In this document: piece by piece, positions 16,288-24,322 of the stretch | Numbering within the stretch: position 1 is the stretch's first letter | How the letters are laid out: every line of letters begins with the position of its first letter | Origin: Methanomassiliicoccaceae archaeon UBA113 | GTDB lineage: Archaea; Thermoplasmatota; Thermoplasmata; Methanomassiliicoccales; Methanomethylophilaceae | Assembly (NCBI GenBank): GCA_002506175.1 | Contig: DAXB01000068.1 | Coordinates: 1 to 29,721 of the forward strand | DNA: 29,721 bases | Direction of reading: 5' to 3' | Notes under the pieces: generated by a model | Database searches by the model: none | Told to the model about the DNA's origin: nothing | What the model saw: the letters and a program-made list of their open reading frames with translations, nothing else | Position numbers and translations under genes: made by a program

Positions 16288-16818
16288 ATGGGATTCAAGT
16301 TACCGAAATTCGGAAAGAAATACCAGTTCTTCCTGTCCGAAGCATCCAATGATGAGATCGTCTCGATCTCGAAGGAGTTGTCGGATGAGCTTGCGGTTCA
16401 GGCCGGATCGCTCACAAGGTCAGCCCTGGCGGCTATGGCCGTGGATGTCGCGGTTCTGTTCGGTATACTCATCATGATGCTCATCGGCCTTGGACATAAG
16501 ACGCCGTATGACTCATACTTCCTTTTCATCAAACTTGGAATCTTGGCATTGATGTGCATCGCAATCGTCATGTCATCGTCCGCTATCAGCAAGGGAATAA
16601 GGGTATCGTCCGTCTCCACCCTGATGTGGAGAAGCGTCAGGGAGACACCCACGGACGAAGCCGCATACGAGCAGATTGCGGCAATCAACCATGCGAACAA
16701 GATGATGTTCACAGGAAGGAACGATCTGAGCACATCCAACATGCTTCTGGTCCTCTCCATAATCATCACCGTGCTCATGTACATCATCGGCATCCTCGCA
16801 TCCGAGGGATACATCTGA
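16288..16818 (+). CDS. Hypothetical membrane protein with three transmembrane helices
   Basis: I do not recognise this 176-residue protein. A charged N-terminal cytosolic part (GFKLPKFGKKYQFFLSEASNDEIVSISKELSDEL, written here in outline) is followed by helices at about 47-68 (AAMAVDVAVLFGILIMMLIG), 78-98 (LFIKLGILALMCIAIVMSS) and 152-172 (MLLVLSIIITVLMYIIGIL). The soluble stretch of about 50 residues between helices two and three contains DEAAYEQIAAINHANKMM. It has its own promoter region with a hairpin leader and two terminator-like hairpins after its stop, so it is probably a single-gene unit. AAAGAGATGATT precedes the chosen ATG. Confidence 0.7.
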   Translation: MGFKLPKFGKKYQFFLSEASNDEIVSISKELSDELAVQAGSLTRSALAAMAVDVAVLFGILIMMLIGLGHKTPYDSYFLFIKLGILALMCIAIVMSSSAISKGIRVSSVSTLMWRSVRETPTDEAAYEQIAAINHANKMMFTGRNDLSTSNMLLVLSIIITVLMYIIGILASEGYI

Positions 16819-16820
16819 TC

Positions 16821-16866
16821 CTGCGGATGCCGCAGTAAACTTCCCGGGAGACATCCCGGGCATTTT
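16821..16866 (+). terminator. Double-hairpin terminator
   Basis: Two consecutive perfect stems follow the stop codon: CTGCGG-ATG-CCGCAG (16821-16835) and CCCGGGA-GACA-TCCCGGG (16843-16860). A T-run follows at 16863-16867. Confidence 0.65.
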
Positions 16867-16989
16867 TCCCTGACATAGCCATCGTTGAACTTTCGGTACG
16901 CCACTGCATATGCTGGCTCACATCGATGTGCAAAGATATTCGGCAACCTCCTTATCACATTCTTAAACGGTTCAGAGCCTTGGGCCCGT

Positions 16990-17508
16990 ATGAGCAGCGA
17001 TGATGAGATCAGAGGGCTGATGGTGATGGCCCTAAAGGAATTGGACCGGAGCTTCGGCATATACAAGTCTGGTGCCGTGATATCTGGTCGCGCGGTGCCT
17101 TCTTACAAGGATGTCGTTAACAGAGAGGATCCGTTGAGGCTCACACAGAGGGTTCTGGTGAAGCCTGTCATGGAATGCCTCGGATATTCGGATGTTTGTT
17201 CGTACGATCTCTTCGACGGCAGGGTGCCGGGATTATCCATGGCTACGGTGACCATGAATTCCGTTTTCACATCGGCCGTATCAAGGGTGCTGTGCGCCAT
17301 GAATGCCGACAATGCTCCGAAGGGTATAGCCACAGACGGATTCAGATGGGCCCTCGCGGTCAGTGATGACGGGTGCAAACGTGTTTGTGCCTTGTCGGAT
17401 CTGAGGCCGTATTACGTTGAAATCCTGGAGAGGGACAGATTCCGTGCGGCGATTCCGGTGATCGATGAGGCGCTTGGGGAATTCATAGAGATCTTCTCGA
17501 ATCCCTGA
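16990..17508 (+). CDS. Small protein resembling the N-terminal domain of type I restriction R subunits (HsdR_N-like)
   Basis: This 172-residue protein has the segment order of the HsdR_N fold: DPLRLTQRVLVKPVMECLGYSDV matches the vRxxlIxPLLxxLGY helix, and APKGIATDGFRWALAVSDDG matches the usual GIxTDGxxWxLY strand-turn. The catalytic D...ExK of this nuclease family is not obvious in the middle (GLSMATVTMNSVFTSA), so it is probably not an active nuclease. There is no HsdM, HsdS or helicase nearby. I choose the ATG at 16990 because the longer frame runs back into the previous terminator zone, and TTCTTAAACGG about 20-30 bases upstream could be a TATA box. Function unknown. Confidence 0.6.
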   Translation: MSSDDEIRGLMVMALKELDRSFGIYKSGAVISGRAVPSYKDVVNREDPLRLTQRVLVKPVMECLGYSDVCSYDLFDGRVPGLSMATVTMNSVFTSAVSRVLCAMNADNAPKGIATDGFRWALAVSDDGCKRVCALSDLRPYYVEILERDRFRAAIPVIDEALGEFIEIFSNP

Positions 17509-17554
17509 GAATCTTTCCAAAACAGATATAATACAAGAGCCAGAATTACTAACG

Positions 17555-18649
17555 ATGAAGGCTGCGTACGAAGTATTGGCAGTAATAGTGCCAATCATTT
17601 TCATTGTATCTGCGGTGGTGATGGTATTCGCATCCGTGCCGGTGGAACCCAATGATCCGTACGATCCAGTCGATCCGGATCCTCCGGTGGAACCGGATCC
17701 CGTCATAGATCTGCCTTACGGCATAACATATGACGAATCCACCCATACGCTGTCTTCCGAGTCTATTGTCACATGGCATGTGTTCGATGAGCTTCACGCG
17801 TATTCTGAGAACGGTAAAGTGTATGAAGGATATGAATCAGAAACCGACAAGATTGTGTTGACTCCTGGAAAGTACGCTGTGACCGTTGGCAATGAAACGT
17901 TCGAGATGACCGTTCTGGGGAAAGTGTCCCGCAGTCTTGAATGGGATTTCATTTACAATGGGGAATCAAAACATGCATCCGTCTCGTATCAGATAGATAT
18001 CAAAGAGTACCTGGAGATAAATGAACGCAGCAAGAAAAACAATCCAATCAAAGGTGAACACCAATTTGTGGACCTGCCAAGCCTTGTCACCGTGAACGAT
18101 ACCGTCCGCGATATTGTGTCACAGTTGGAGGAGAGATTCGTACAGATCGGCGGTTCGACAAGCGACAGGCATGGATATGCGGAATTCCTTGCATCCATGG
18201 CCCAGGTCGCGATAGAGTATCCTCATTACGGCAACAGTTACGGGGATGCGAGAATATGGGGCCAGGATGAGTATTGGCAGGATACGATGGAGACGCTCTA
18301 TCATCTTGCCGGAGATTGCGAGGACAAATCCGCTTTGGCATGCTCTCTGTTCATCGCAGCGGGCTATGAAGCAGCGATGTGCGGATCGCAAGGTCACGTA
18401 ATGGCTGGAGTGGCATTGGATGATTTCAAAACACGTACCAACAGTGAGCTTGATGCATTCGGGATGCATAATTGGGTCTGTGTGGCGGATACCGCTGTCC
18501 TAGGAGGTTCTGACACCATATATTACGTCGTGGAGACAATAAAGGAAGAGCAGCATTACATAGGGTATCTTCAGCCGGGGCAGGCTAAATGCATAGGTAC
18601 GAAAACCACTAATTGGGGTATGGCCGGATTCTATCCGGTTCACATTTAA
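17555..18649 (+). CDS. Membrane-anchored transglutaminase-like cysteine protein
   Basis: The 364-residue product starts with a signal-anchor helix (about 5-27, VLAVIVPIIFIVSAVVMVF). A Pro/Asp/Glu-rich spacer follows (about 30-52, repeats of DPxxP), then a beta-rich region (about 60-125). The C-terminal domain has a plausible transglutaminase triad: Cys255 in AGDCEDKSAL, His281 in SQGHVMAGV and Asp312 in VCVADTAV. The fold occurs in proteases and cross-linking enzymes. The layout implies action at the cell surface, but the substrate is unknown. GATATAATAC at 17525-17534 is a TATA box that makes the gene nearly leaderless. It is convergent with the next gene, sharing four bases at the stops. 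Confidence 0.7.
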   Translation: MKAAYEVLAVIVPIIFIVSAVVMVFASVPVEPNDPYDPVDPDPPVEPDPVIDLPYGITYDESTHTLSSESIVTWHVFDELHAYSENGKVYEGYESETDKIVLTPGKYAVTVGNETFEMTVLGKVSRSLEWDFIYNGESKHASVSYQIDIKEYLEINERSKKNNPIKGEHQFVDLPSLVTVNDTVRDIVSQLEERFVQIGGSTSDRHGYAEFLASMAQVAIEYPHYGNSYGDARIWGQDEYWQDTMETLYHLAGDCEDKSALACSLFIAAGYEAAMCGSQGHVMAGVALDDFKTRTNSELDAFGMHNWVCVADTAVLGGSDTIYYVVETIKEEQHYIGYLQPGQAKCIGTKTTNWGMAGFYPVHI

Positions 18650-19479
18650 GGCGATGTCGACGGGATCCATTCGTCATCGAACGTCTCGGCATCGCCCAGT
18701 ACAAGCTCTTCCCCCACATCCAACGTCATGAGGTCGTGCGCCGCTATCGTTCTGATGCCGGTCATATCCTGGACCATGGCTGCCTGCTTGTCGGGATCCC
18801 TTTTGATCATCACCACTCCTAAGTGGATGAATATCGCCAGTTCCGGTTTCACTATCTTTATGAATTCCACGGCATCGTCCGAGCACATGTGATACGGTAT
18901 GCGGTTCTCGAAAGGTGTTGTTACAGGGAGGATGAGGACGCGTGACCCGATGTACTGCTCAGCAATCTCCGGTGTGAACTCCGTATCTGACACGTAAGAG
19001 ACACGACCGTGTTCGGTGTGGAAGACGAAGCCCACGTTGGTGGGGTCGCTGTGGATGGCTTTTTTGATGTCCACATCCATCCCATCCACCGAGATTGTTT
19101 CTCCGGGCTTGAAGGCTCTGTAGTCCTTGACGATGTTCAGATGGTACTTGGATAGGCAGGGTCCGAGTTTACCGGATCCCTCTATCACCGATGTGGATCC
19201 GAATATGTGGCCTCTTTTCAGTCTCCCTCCATGGCACATCCCCTCTGCGACGCATTCAGCATCCGAGTAGTGATCCGGGTGACAGTGCGAGATGATCATG
19301 GAATCGGTATCGGATACATTGTAGTGAATCCTATGCATCTGAGTCAGCGCGCCCGGTCCCGGGTCCACGTTGAGCATCTTCCCGTCATGCTCGATCAGCA
19401 TTCCGCCGGTGCTCCTCACCTGATACATCGTGGTGTGCCTTCCACCGCCGGTGCCTAGGAATGTGATGCGGAATGTCAT
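18646..19479 (-). CDS. Metallo-beta-lactamase-fold hydrolase
   Basis: This 277-residue protein begins MTFRITFLGTGGGRHTT, typical of the RNase Z/PhnP side of the superfamily. The zinc-binding motif HCHPDH is complete (SHCHPDHYSD). Further metal or active-site positions are the loop before KKAIHSDP, VSYVSDTEF (bridging Asp), IFIHLGV and IAAHDLMTL. The frame is open 51 codons further upstream, but the ATG at 19479 fits the family N-terminus. Substrate is unknown; phosphodiesters are plausible. It appears to be a single-gene unit on this strand. Confidence 0.8.
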   Translation of the reverse strand: MTFRITFLGTGGGRHTTMYQVRSTGGMLIEHDGKMLNVDPGPGALTQMHRIHYNVSDTDSMIISHCHPDHYSDAECVAEGMCHGGRLKRGHIFGSTSVIEGSGKLGPCLSKYHLNIVKDYRAFKPGETISVDGMDVDIKKAIHSDPTNVGFVFHTEHGRVSYVSDTEFTPEIAEQYIGSRVLILPVTTPFENRIPYHMCSDDAVEFIKIVKPELAIFIHLGVVMIKRDPDKQAAMVQDMTGIRTIAAHDLMTLDVGEELVLGDAETFDDEWIPSTSP

Positions 19480-19624
19480 ATGCCTTAATCTCGCTGGCAG
19501 TATTTCGTAGTTTTCGGTTGGAGACCAGGGACGGACAGCCGCCGTTTCGAACCATATGTCGGTATTTACGTGGAAACCGTTGTCGGTACGAATAGGGTCA
19601 GATATATGCATGAATCCGGGACAG

Positions 19625-19675
19625 CATACCAATACCCTACCAATACCCTACCAATTTGGTAGGGTTAATATATAC
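19625..19675 (+). promoter_or_regulatory. Fic promoter with perfect palindrome and tandem half sites
   Basis: The arms ACCCTACCAA (19645-19654) and TTGGTAGGGT (19656-19665) form a perfect palindrome around one T. A direct copy of the left arm, ACCCTACCAAT, sits one helical turn (11 bases) earlier at 19634-19644, preceded by CATACCAAT (19625-19633). A TATA box, TTAATATATAC, starts at 19666, immediately after the palindrome and about 20-28 bases before the fic ATG. The layout indicates an operator overlapping the basal promoter. The Fic protein's own C-terminal winged helix is the obvious candidate binder. Confidence 0.75.
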
Positions 19676-19693
19676 TTCATGCGATGACATACT

Positions 19694-20971
19694 ATGCATG
19701 TGCCCAGGAATCCTCCGAAAGTTGATGAGATCCTATCCGATGAGCGGAATCATAAGGTGATACTGTCTGATAAGCTCGGAGAATACGTGAAGGATTTCAA
19801 CAATAAGTATCTCCATTGGTCCGAGGTGCGTATGAGAGATACTGATGCAATCGATCCGGATCATGTATGGGCAGGAATGAAAATTGTGCGCACGTACAAT
19901 ATGAAAGTTTTGGTCTTCGGGAATACCCAATATAGTTACCATCTGTTGGACAGAATGATGAGTATGCTTCACAAGTTTGATATGAAGTCGATGGCAGGTG
20001 TGTTACCAGATACCGTCGACCCTCATGAGGGCATATACTATGTCATCAGTTCTCTCATGGAGGAATCCATTGCATCTAGCCAGATGGAAGGTGCGGTAAC
20101 AACCACTAAGAAAGCAAAGGAAATGCTGCGTAAGAATGCTCATCCAAAGAATAGATCGGAGCAGATGATTGTCAATAATTATAGGGCAATGTTGTTCATA
20201 AAGGACCATACGAAACAGTTTTTGTCGCCGGATTTCATCAGAGATGTGCATAAAATTGTTACTGACGGGACATTGGATGAAGAATACAGAGGGGTTTTCC
20301 GTAACAATGATGATGTTGTAGTTCAGGATTCTTTCTCAGGAGAGATATTCCATCAACCCATCCCGAAAGGGGAAATCGAATTGGCGCTACAGCAACTTTG
20401 TGATTTTATCAATAATGAGGGGGAGTTCCTCCACCCTTTAATCAAAGGGATTATTCTGCATTATGTAATTGCATACATACATCCGTTCGAGGATGGTAAC
20501 GGACGTGTTGCCCGTACATTGTTTTATTGGTATGAACTTAAGAGCGGGTATTGGTTAATGGAGTATCTCGCATTATCCGGATATATAAAGGATCATAAAG
20601 GGAAGTATGAGGAATCATTTGTATTCGGAGAGACAGACGATAACGACATGAATTACTTCATACTGTACAATCTTAAGGCCGTGATGGAGTCTATCGATAG
20701 GTTTGAAAAATATTTGAAAAGGAAGTTGGAAGAAGAGCGCCTGATGAAATCCAGGTTATCTCATTATGGTCTGAATGAGAGACAGATAAGAATCGTTTCT
20801 AGCTTGTTCGATGGCGGAACTGTCACAGTGAGGTCTGTGCAGAATCAGAACGATGTATCTTTGAATACGGCGCGCGCTGATATTAAGCTTCTAAATGAAA
20901 TGGGTTTGTTGGAAGAAATTGGCAAAGACGTTAACATGAAGGTTTATTCGTGGTCGGGAAAGAAAAACTAA
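19694..20971 (+). CDS. Fic-domain AMP-transferase with N-terminal inhibitory motif and C-terminal winged helix
   Basis: This 425-residue protein transfers AMP (or another nucleotide) to target proteins. The catalytic motif is complete: His263-Pro-Phe-Glu-Asp-Gly-Asn-Gly-Arg-Val-Ala-Arg274. The inhibitory helix typical of class II Fic proteins is visible at Ser128-xxx-Glu132-Gly (SSQMEGA), so the enzyme is probably self-inhibited and needs no separate antitoxin. Residues about 355-420 (LNERQIRIVSSLFDGGTVTVRSVQNQNDVSLNTARADIKLL, in outline) form a winged helix that could bind the operators at both gene ends. Base composition is more AT-rich than the neighbours, suggesting transfer. Targets are unknown. 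Confidence 0.9.
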   Translation: MHVPRNPPKVDEILSDERNHKVILSDKLGEYVKDFNNKYLHWSEVRMRDTDAIDPDHVWAGMKIVRTYNMKVLVFGNTQYSYHLLDRMMSMLHKFDMKSMAGVLPDTVDPHEGIYYVISSLMEESIASSQMEGAVTTTKKAKEMLRKNAHPKNRSEQMIVNNYRAMLFIKDHTKQFLSPDFIRDVHKIVTDGTLDEEYRGVFRNNDDVVVQDSFSGEIFHQPIPKGEIELALQQLCDFINNEGEFLHPLIKGIILHYVIAYIHPFEDGNGRVARTLFYWYELKSGYWLMEYLALSGYIKDHKGKYEESFVFGETDDNDMNYFILYNLKAVMESIDRFEKYLKRKLEEERLMKSRLSHYGLNERQIRIVSSLFDGGTVTVRSVQNQNDVSLNTARADIKLLNEMGLLEEIGKDVNMKVYSWSGKKN

Positions 20972-20974
20972 TGC

Positions 20975-21013
20975 CATACCAATACCCTACCAATTTGGTA
21001 GGGTATGATATAG
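20975..21013 (+). repeat. Second copy of the fic palindrome, downstream of fic
   Basis: CATACCAAT (20975-20983) is followed by the same palindrome arms ACCCTACCAA (20984-20993) and TTGGTAGGGT (20995-21004). This gives 30 bases identical to the element upstream of fic except that one 11-base unit is missing. A TATA-like TGATATAG lies at 21006-21013. Fic is therefore bracketed by direct repeats. Bases 21014-21220 hold no gene I can support. Confidence 0.75.
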
Positions 21014-21249
21014 ATTACGTATGCATTGGTACCGTGTAAGTGTTCCGATATCGTGAAAAGATTTCAGCAGACGATAATCCGGCTGGTTTTGACTCGCATC
21101 CAGGATATCATGCAATACAAACGATGGCCACGCTTAATGTCGTTACAGAGGATGTTGTGTAAAAATGTCAAGATGTCATTATTTGGTAATGTATGTTGGA
21201 GGCAGTTTCATGAACTTCGATATTTATACAAACGAAAAGATTACCGTTT

Positions 21250-22848
21250 ATGGACAGTAAAACGAAAGCCATTGCGATATTGGCTGTTATTATCGTCATC
21301 GTTTCCGCATCGGCGGCTGCTGTTGTCTCCAGCAGCAACAGCGGCGAGAAGGTGGTAACGAACGATCTCATGAACGTGAAAGGTATCGAAAAGGATGGTG
21401 TGACCTCATTCAAAGGGATACCTTATGCGGAAGCACCCGTGGGTGAACTGAGGTTCAAAGCCCCTGTCGAGAAGGAACCTTGGACAGAGACATTGGATTG
21501 TACAAAATGGGGCAACATCGCCATACAGGAAAATCATGACGGGCATTCGGCGAATGAGAGCGAGGATTGCCTCAACCTCAACATATGGGCCCCCGCCGAT
21601 GCGAAGCAGGGGAGCGATCTGCCCGTGTATGTGTGGATACACGGCGGAGCATACGTATTCGGAAGCGGACAGGATGCGGATTATGACGGAACCGCCTTCG
21701 CAAAGGACGGGGTGATCGTGGTGACGATCAACTACCGTCTCGGTACGTTGGGGTTCCTGGGATTGGATTGCCTGAAGCAATCTTTGGAAGGCATCGGGGA
21801 TACCACAGGCAACTGGGGTACGTTGGATCAGATATGCGCATTGGAGTGGGTGCACGACAACATCGGGAAATTCGGTGGCGACAATGAGAATGTCACCATC
21901 GGAGGAGAATCCGCAGGGTCGTTCTCCGTTCTGAACCTGATCGTATCTCCGCTGACGCAGGGCAAGGATCTCTTCCAGAATGCGATTCTGGAGAGCGGAG
22001 CTGTGATGCACACGATCCCCGCGACCAAGGGCGTGAAGGAAGCCAAAGCGGTCTCTCTCAATATCGCGAAGAGGTACGATCCTACGATCACAGCCGATGA
22101 CAGCACCGCATTCTCCAAGCTGATGTGTGCGGATGCTTTCGAACTGATGGATGCATGCGATTTCGGTTGGTATCTGTCGAAAGACCACAGCTACTCGCCT
22201 TGGCCGATCAATGACGGCATAGTCCTTCCCGAGAGTACGATCGATGCGGTGAAGGCGGGGCACTACAACAACGTCAGGATTCTGATGGGATACAATACGT
22301 TCGAAGGGACCATCTTCACAGACCCCGACATAACCGAGAGCGAATTGGATTCGTTCATAAAATCCATATTCGGCTCTCAGGCTGATGATGTGAAGGACTA
22401 CTATGACAAAAAGATCTGGATGTCCACTTTCGAAAAGGCAGCGGACATCAACGGCATGACATTGATCAAGTTGGGCACAGATCTCCTCCAGAGACTGTTC
22501 ACTGAAAACGGAACAATCGTCTATGGGTATCAGTTCTCGCATTATGTCGGAGATTCTGTAATTCCGTACCATGCGGCTGAGATAGCGTATTCTTTCGGAC
22601 AGGATGGAATGTTCGGAATGAAGTTCGAGGGCAATGATGCATCGATGAGGGACTGCATGCACGCATATTGGCTTAACTTCATCAAGACAGGCGATCCCAA
22701 CGAGAAGGATCTTAGTCTGTGGGTACCGTACAGTACGAGCATGAACATGGTGATGACGTTCGGGGTAGCATCGGCTTCGATGACGTACAAGCTCGAGATC
22801 GACACTCTGGATGTGCTCAGGCCTTTGTATTTCTCGGGCGAGAAATGA
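21250..22848 (+). CDS. Type-B carboxylesterase, membrane-anchored or secreted
   Basis: This 532-residue protein of the carboxylesterase/cholinesterase alpha-beta hydrolase family cleaves carboxylic esters. An N-terminal hydrophobic segment (about 6-27, AIAILAVIIVIVSASAAAVV) acts as signal or anchor. The catalytic triad is visible: Ser221 in GGESAGS, Glu352 in YNTFEGT and His441 in PYHAAEIAYSF. The oxyanion hole is in WIHGGAYVFGSG. Length is normal for the family. This family is common in bacteria and rare in archaea, so acquisition from gut or soil bacteria is possible. A TATA box (TATTTATACA, 21221-21230) about 20-30 bases before the ATG suggests a leaderless mRNA. Confidence 0.9.
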   Translation: MDSKTKAIAILAVIIVIVSASAAAVVSSSNSGEKVVTNDLMNVKGIEKDGVTSFKGIPYAEAPVGELRFKAPVEKEPWTETLDCTKWGNIAIQENHDGHSANESEDCLNLNIWAPADAKQGSDLPVYVWIHGGAYVFGSGQDADYDGTAFAKDGVIVVTINYRLGTLGFLGLDCLKQSLEGIGDTTGNWGTLDQICALEWVHDNIGKFGGDNENVTIGGESAGSFSVLNLIVSPLTQGKDLFQNAILESGAVMHTIPATKGVKEAKAVSLNIAKRYDPTITADDSTAFSKLMCADAFELMDACDFGWYLSKDHSYSPWPINDGIVLPESTIDAVKAGHYNNVRILMGYNTFEGTIFTDPDITESELDSFIKSIFGSQADDVKDYYDKKIWMSTFEKAADINGMTLIKLGTDLLQRLFTENGTIVYGYQFSHYVGDSVIPYHAAEIAYSFGQDGMFGMKFEGNDASMRDCMHAYWLNFIKTGDPNEKDLSLWVPYSTSMNMVMTFGVASASMTYKLEIDTLDVLRPLYFSGEK

Positions 22849-22876
22849 GGGGCCTGACGGCCCCTAAAAACTTTTT
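22848..22876 (+). terminator. Terminator of the carboxylesterase gene
   Basis: A perfect stem, AGGGGCC-TGAC-GGCCCCT (22848-22865), begins at the stop codon and is followed by AAAAAC and a T-run (22872-22876). Confidence 0.75.
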
Positions 22877-22894
22877 CAATACAGGACTTCAAAA

Positions 22895-22930
22895 GTTCGT
22901 CTTAACTCGAGCTCGACAGTTATGACGAAC
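22895..22930. other. Inverted repeat beside the integrase, candidate recombination site
   Basis: GTTCGTC (22895-22901) and GACGAAC (22924-22930) are inverted around a perfect ten-base palindrome, TCGAGCTCGA (22907-22916). It lies between the esterase terminator and the 3' end of the integrase, where the left end of an integrated element would be expected. No tRNA 3' end is visible here. The att function is inference. Confidence 0.35.
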
Positions 22931-22964
22931 CCTGGCTGAAATGAAAGATGCAGAAGTGGTCCCC

Positions 22965-22986
22965 ACTCCCTGATCGGACTGGGAGT
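22965..22986 (-). terminator. Hairpin downstream of the integrase gene
   Basis: ACTCCC (22965-22970) pairs with GGGAGT (22981-22986) around a ten-base loop, 18 bases beyond the integrase stop codon. There is no clear T-run on the minus strand, so termination is uncertain. Confidence 0.3.
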
Positions 22987-23003
22987 AATAGTTCTGGCCC
23001 CCC

Positions 23004-24008
23004 TCATTTCCTGCCACCCCCGAGGCCCTGTTTACGGTCGTACTCTGCAAGTTTGCTCATGCCCGCGTCCATGTCGTCGAGGTTCAGCCCGAGGTACTTC
23101 ATCGTCTCCACGAGGGATTCATGGCCGAGGAACTTCGAGATCGTCTCGATGGGGACACCGGCATGGAAGAGCCTGCGGCCGAAGGTCCTTCTTAATGTGT
23201 GGTTGGAGAAATGGAATCCGAGCTCCTCGCGGAGGACGAAATCGACCCTGTCGTCTATCGCGCCGCTGTGCTCTGCGAAAGCGTGGGATTGGAACTTCTT
23301 CCCGGAGTACTGCGATGTGATCAGGAGCGTGCCCGGATCCTGCCAGTTGGGATTGGCGTAGCGGGCCTGTTTCACGATGCTCTCGCGTTCCTTCATCCAG
23401 CGTGCGAGGACCTCGCGGGTGTTGTAGTGGAACCTGACGGAACGGTACTTCCCGGTACCGCGCCCTTTGCCACGGACGTTGATGTACGGCTTGGTGCCGT
23501 TGTCGTAGATGTCGTTGAGCATGATGCGTCCGCATTCGACATTCCTCAGCCCCATGCATAGTTCGAGATGGATGACGATCTCCTGGAAAGGGGTCATCGG
23601 ATGGTTGAGGAGCCTTTCGTACTGCTCGTCGTCGAGCCAATCGGCATTGACCCTCATGTCCTGCGGCCATACGATCCTCATCCTGTCGATGACATCGTTG
23701 TTGAAGTAGCGCAGGTATCTGTTGAAGTAGGAGATCTCGCCCCTCTGATAGGACACGAGGTACTTCGACATACGTTCCTTCATGAGGTATTCGACGGCCT
23801 CCTCCGTGATGTTGCGGGGGTTGATGTCGAAACCCGCTGCGAGGAGGAAGCTGTTGGTGCGGTTGAGGCTCCATCTGCATTTCTCGCGGGTGTAGTCCTT
23901 GGAGTTGCGGAACTCGGATTCCAGGAACTCCCTCACGCAGCTGTCCGGGGTGCGGTTGTTCGAGGCGGATCTGCACTTGACAGAGGATCTTTCATGGCTT
24001 CCGTACAT
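23004..24008 (-). CDS. Tyrosine recombinase / integrase
   Basis: This 334-residue protein has an N-terminal core-binding (SAM-like) domain (about 25-115) and a C-terminal catalytic domain. All catalytic residues are visible: Arg155 in GLRNVECGRI, a lysine in the beta hairpin NVRGKGRGTGKYRSV (about 179-187), His270 and Arg273 in NHTLRRTFG, His296 in LGHESLVET and Tyr305 in MKYLGL. The gene appears intact and active. Such enzymes integrate plasmids, viruses or genomic islands. Its position at the junction between ordinary chromosome and AT-rich cargo marks the left side of a mobile element. Operator-like TTGCCAATGTTGTCA lies about 50 bases before its ATG. Confidence 0.9.
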   Translation of the reverse strand: MYGSHERSSVKCRSASNNRTPDSCVREFLESEFRNSKDYTREKCRWSLNRTNSFLLAAGFDINPRNITEEAVEYLMKERMSKYLVSYQRGEISYFNRYLRYFNNDVIDRMRIVWPQDMRVNADWLDDEQYERLLNHPMTPFQEIVIHLELCMGLRNVECGRIMLNDIYDNGTKPYINVRGKGRGTGKYRSVRFHYNTREVLARWMKERESIVKQARYANPNWQDPGTLLITSQYSGKKFQSHAFAEHSGAIDDRVDFVLREELGFHFSNHTLRRTFGRRLFHAGVPIETISKFLGHESLVETMKYLGLNLDDMDAGMSKLAEYDRKQGLGGGRK

Positions 24009-24055
24009 TCAAACCTCCGTGTGATGGCGGTTCTTTCCGATTATTTCTGTATGGA

Positions 24056-24072
24056 TTGCCAATGTTGTCACC
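24056..24072. promoter_or_regulatory. AbrB-type operator copy upstream of the integrase
   Basis: TTGCCAATGTTGTCACC resembles the TTGnCAATATTGnCAA elements at 24303-24387 and lies about 50 bases before the integrase start on the minus strand. It would let the element's regulator also control the integrase. Confidence 0.45.
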
Positions 24073-24073
24073 T

Positions 24074-24322
24074 TCATTGGAAACCCATCTCGTCGAAGCA
24101 TTTCGATTCAAGTTCTATGGCAAAAGAAAGGATGTCCGTGAAACCGTTTCTTTCCTGATCGGAGAGGATGCTGGTGGGGAAATTGCGCAGATACGTGGCA
24201 AGCCCGCAGATGCTGGCCAACCGGTCTATCTTGCACAGGGATTCGGGGGAGCAGTCGGAGACCAGACCTTTCAGGGAAGGTGGCCCTTCATCGTTGTATG
24301 TATTGTCAATATTGTAAACCAT
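24074..24322 (-). CDS. Small hypothetical protein between integrase and AbrB regulator
   Basis: I do not recognise this 82-residue protein. It looks soluble and mostly helical (SLCKIDRLASICGLATYLRN, then a Lys/Asp/Glu-mixed helix DILSFAIELESKCFDEM). Its ATG lies within the operator cluster shared with the divergent abrB-like gene. A TATA-like stretch (TATTTATAG on this strand, about 24353-24361) is 31-39 bases upstream, so a leaderless mRNA is possible. The opposite-strand frame here looks less protein-like. A recombination directionality factor or a regulator partner would be typical at this spot, but nothing in the sequence proves that. Confidence 0.5.
   Translation of the reverse strand: MVYNIDNTYNDEGPPSLKGLVSDCSPESLCKIDRLASICGLATYLRNFPTSILSDQERNGFTDILSFAIELESKCFDEMGFQ

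Noticed and set aside
21026..21358. 110-codon frame upstream of the esterase
   Set aside because: Its second half overlaps the esterase in another frame and its composition is not protein-like. The TATA box at 21221 lies inside it.
22878..22990. tRNA gene as integrase attachment site
   Set aside because: I could not fold a cloverleaf or find a GTTCGAATC-type T-loop. Only hairpins and an inverted repeat are visible.
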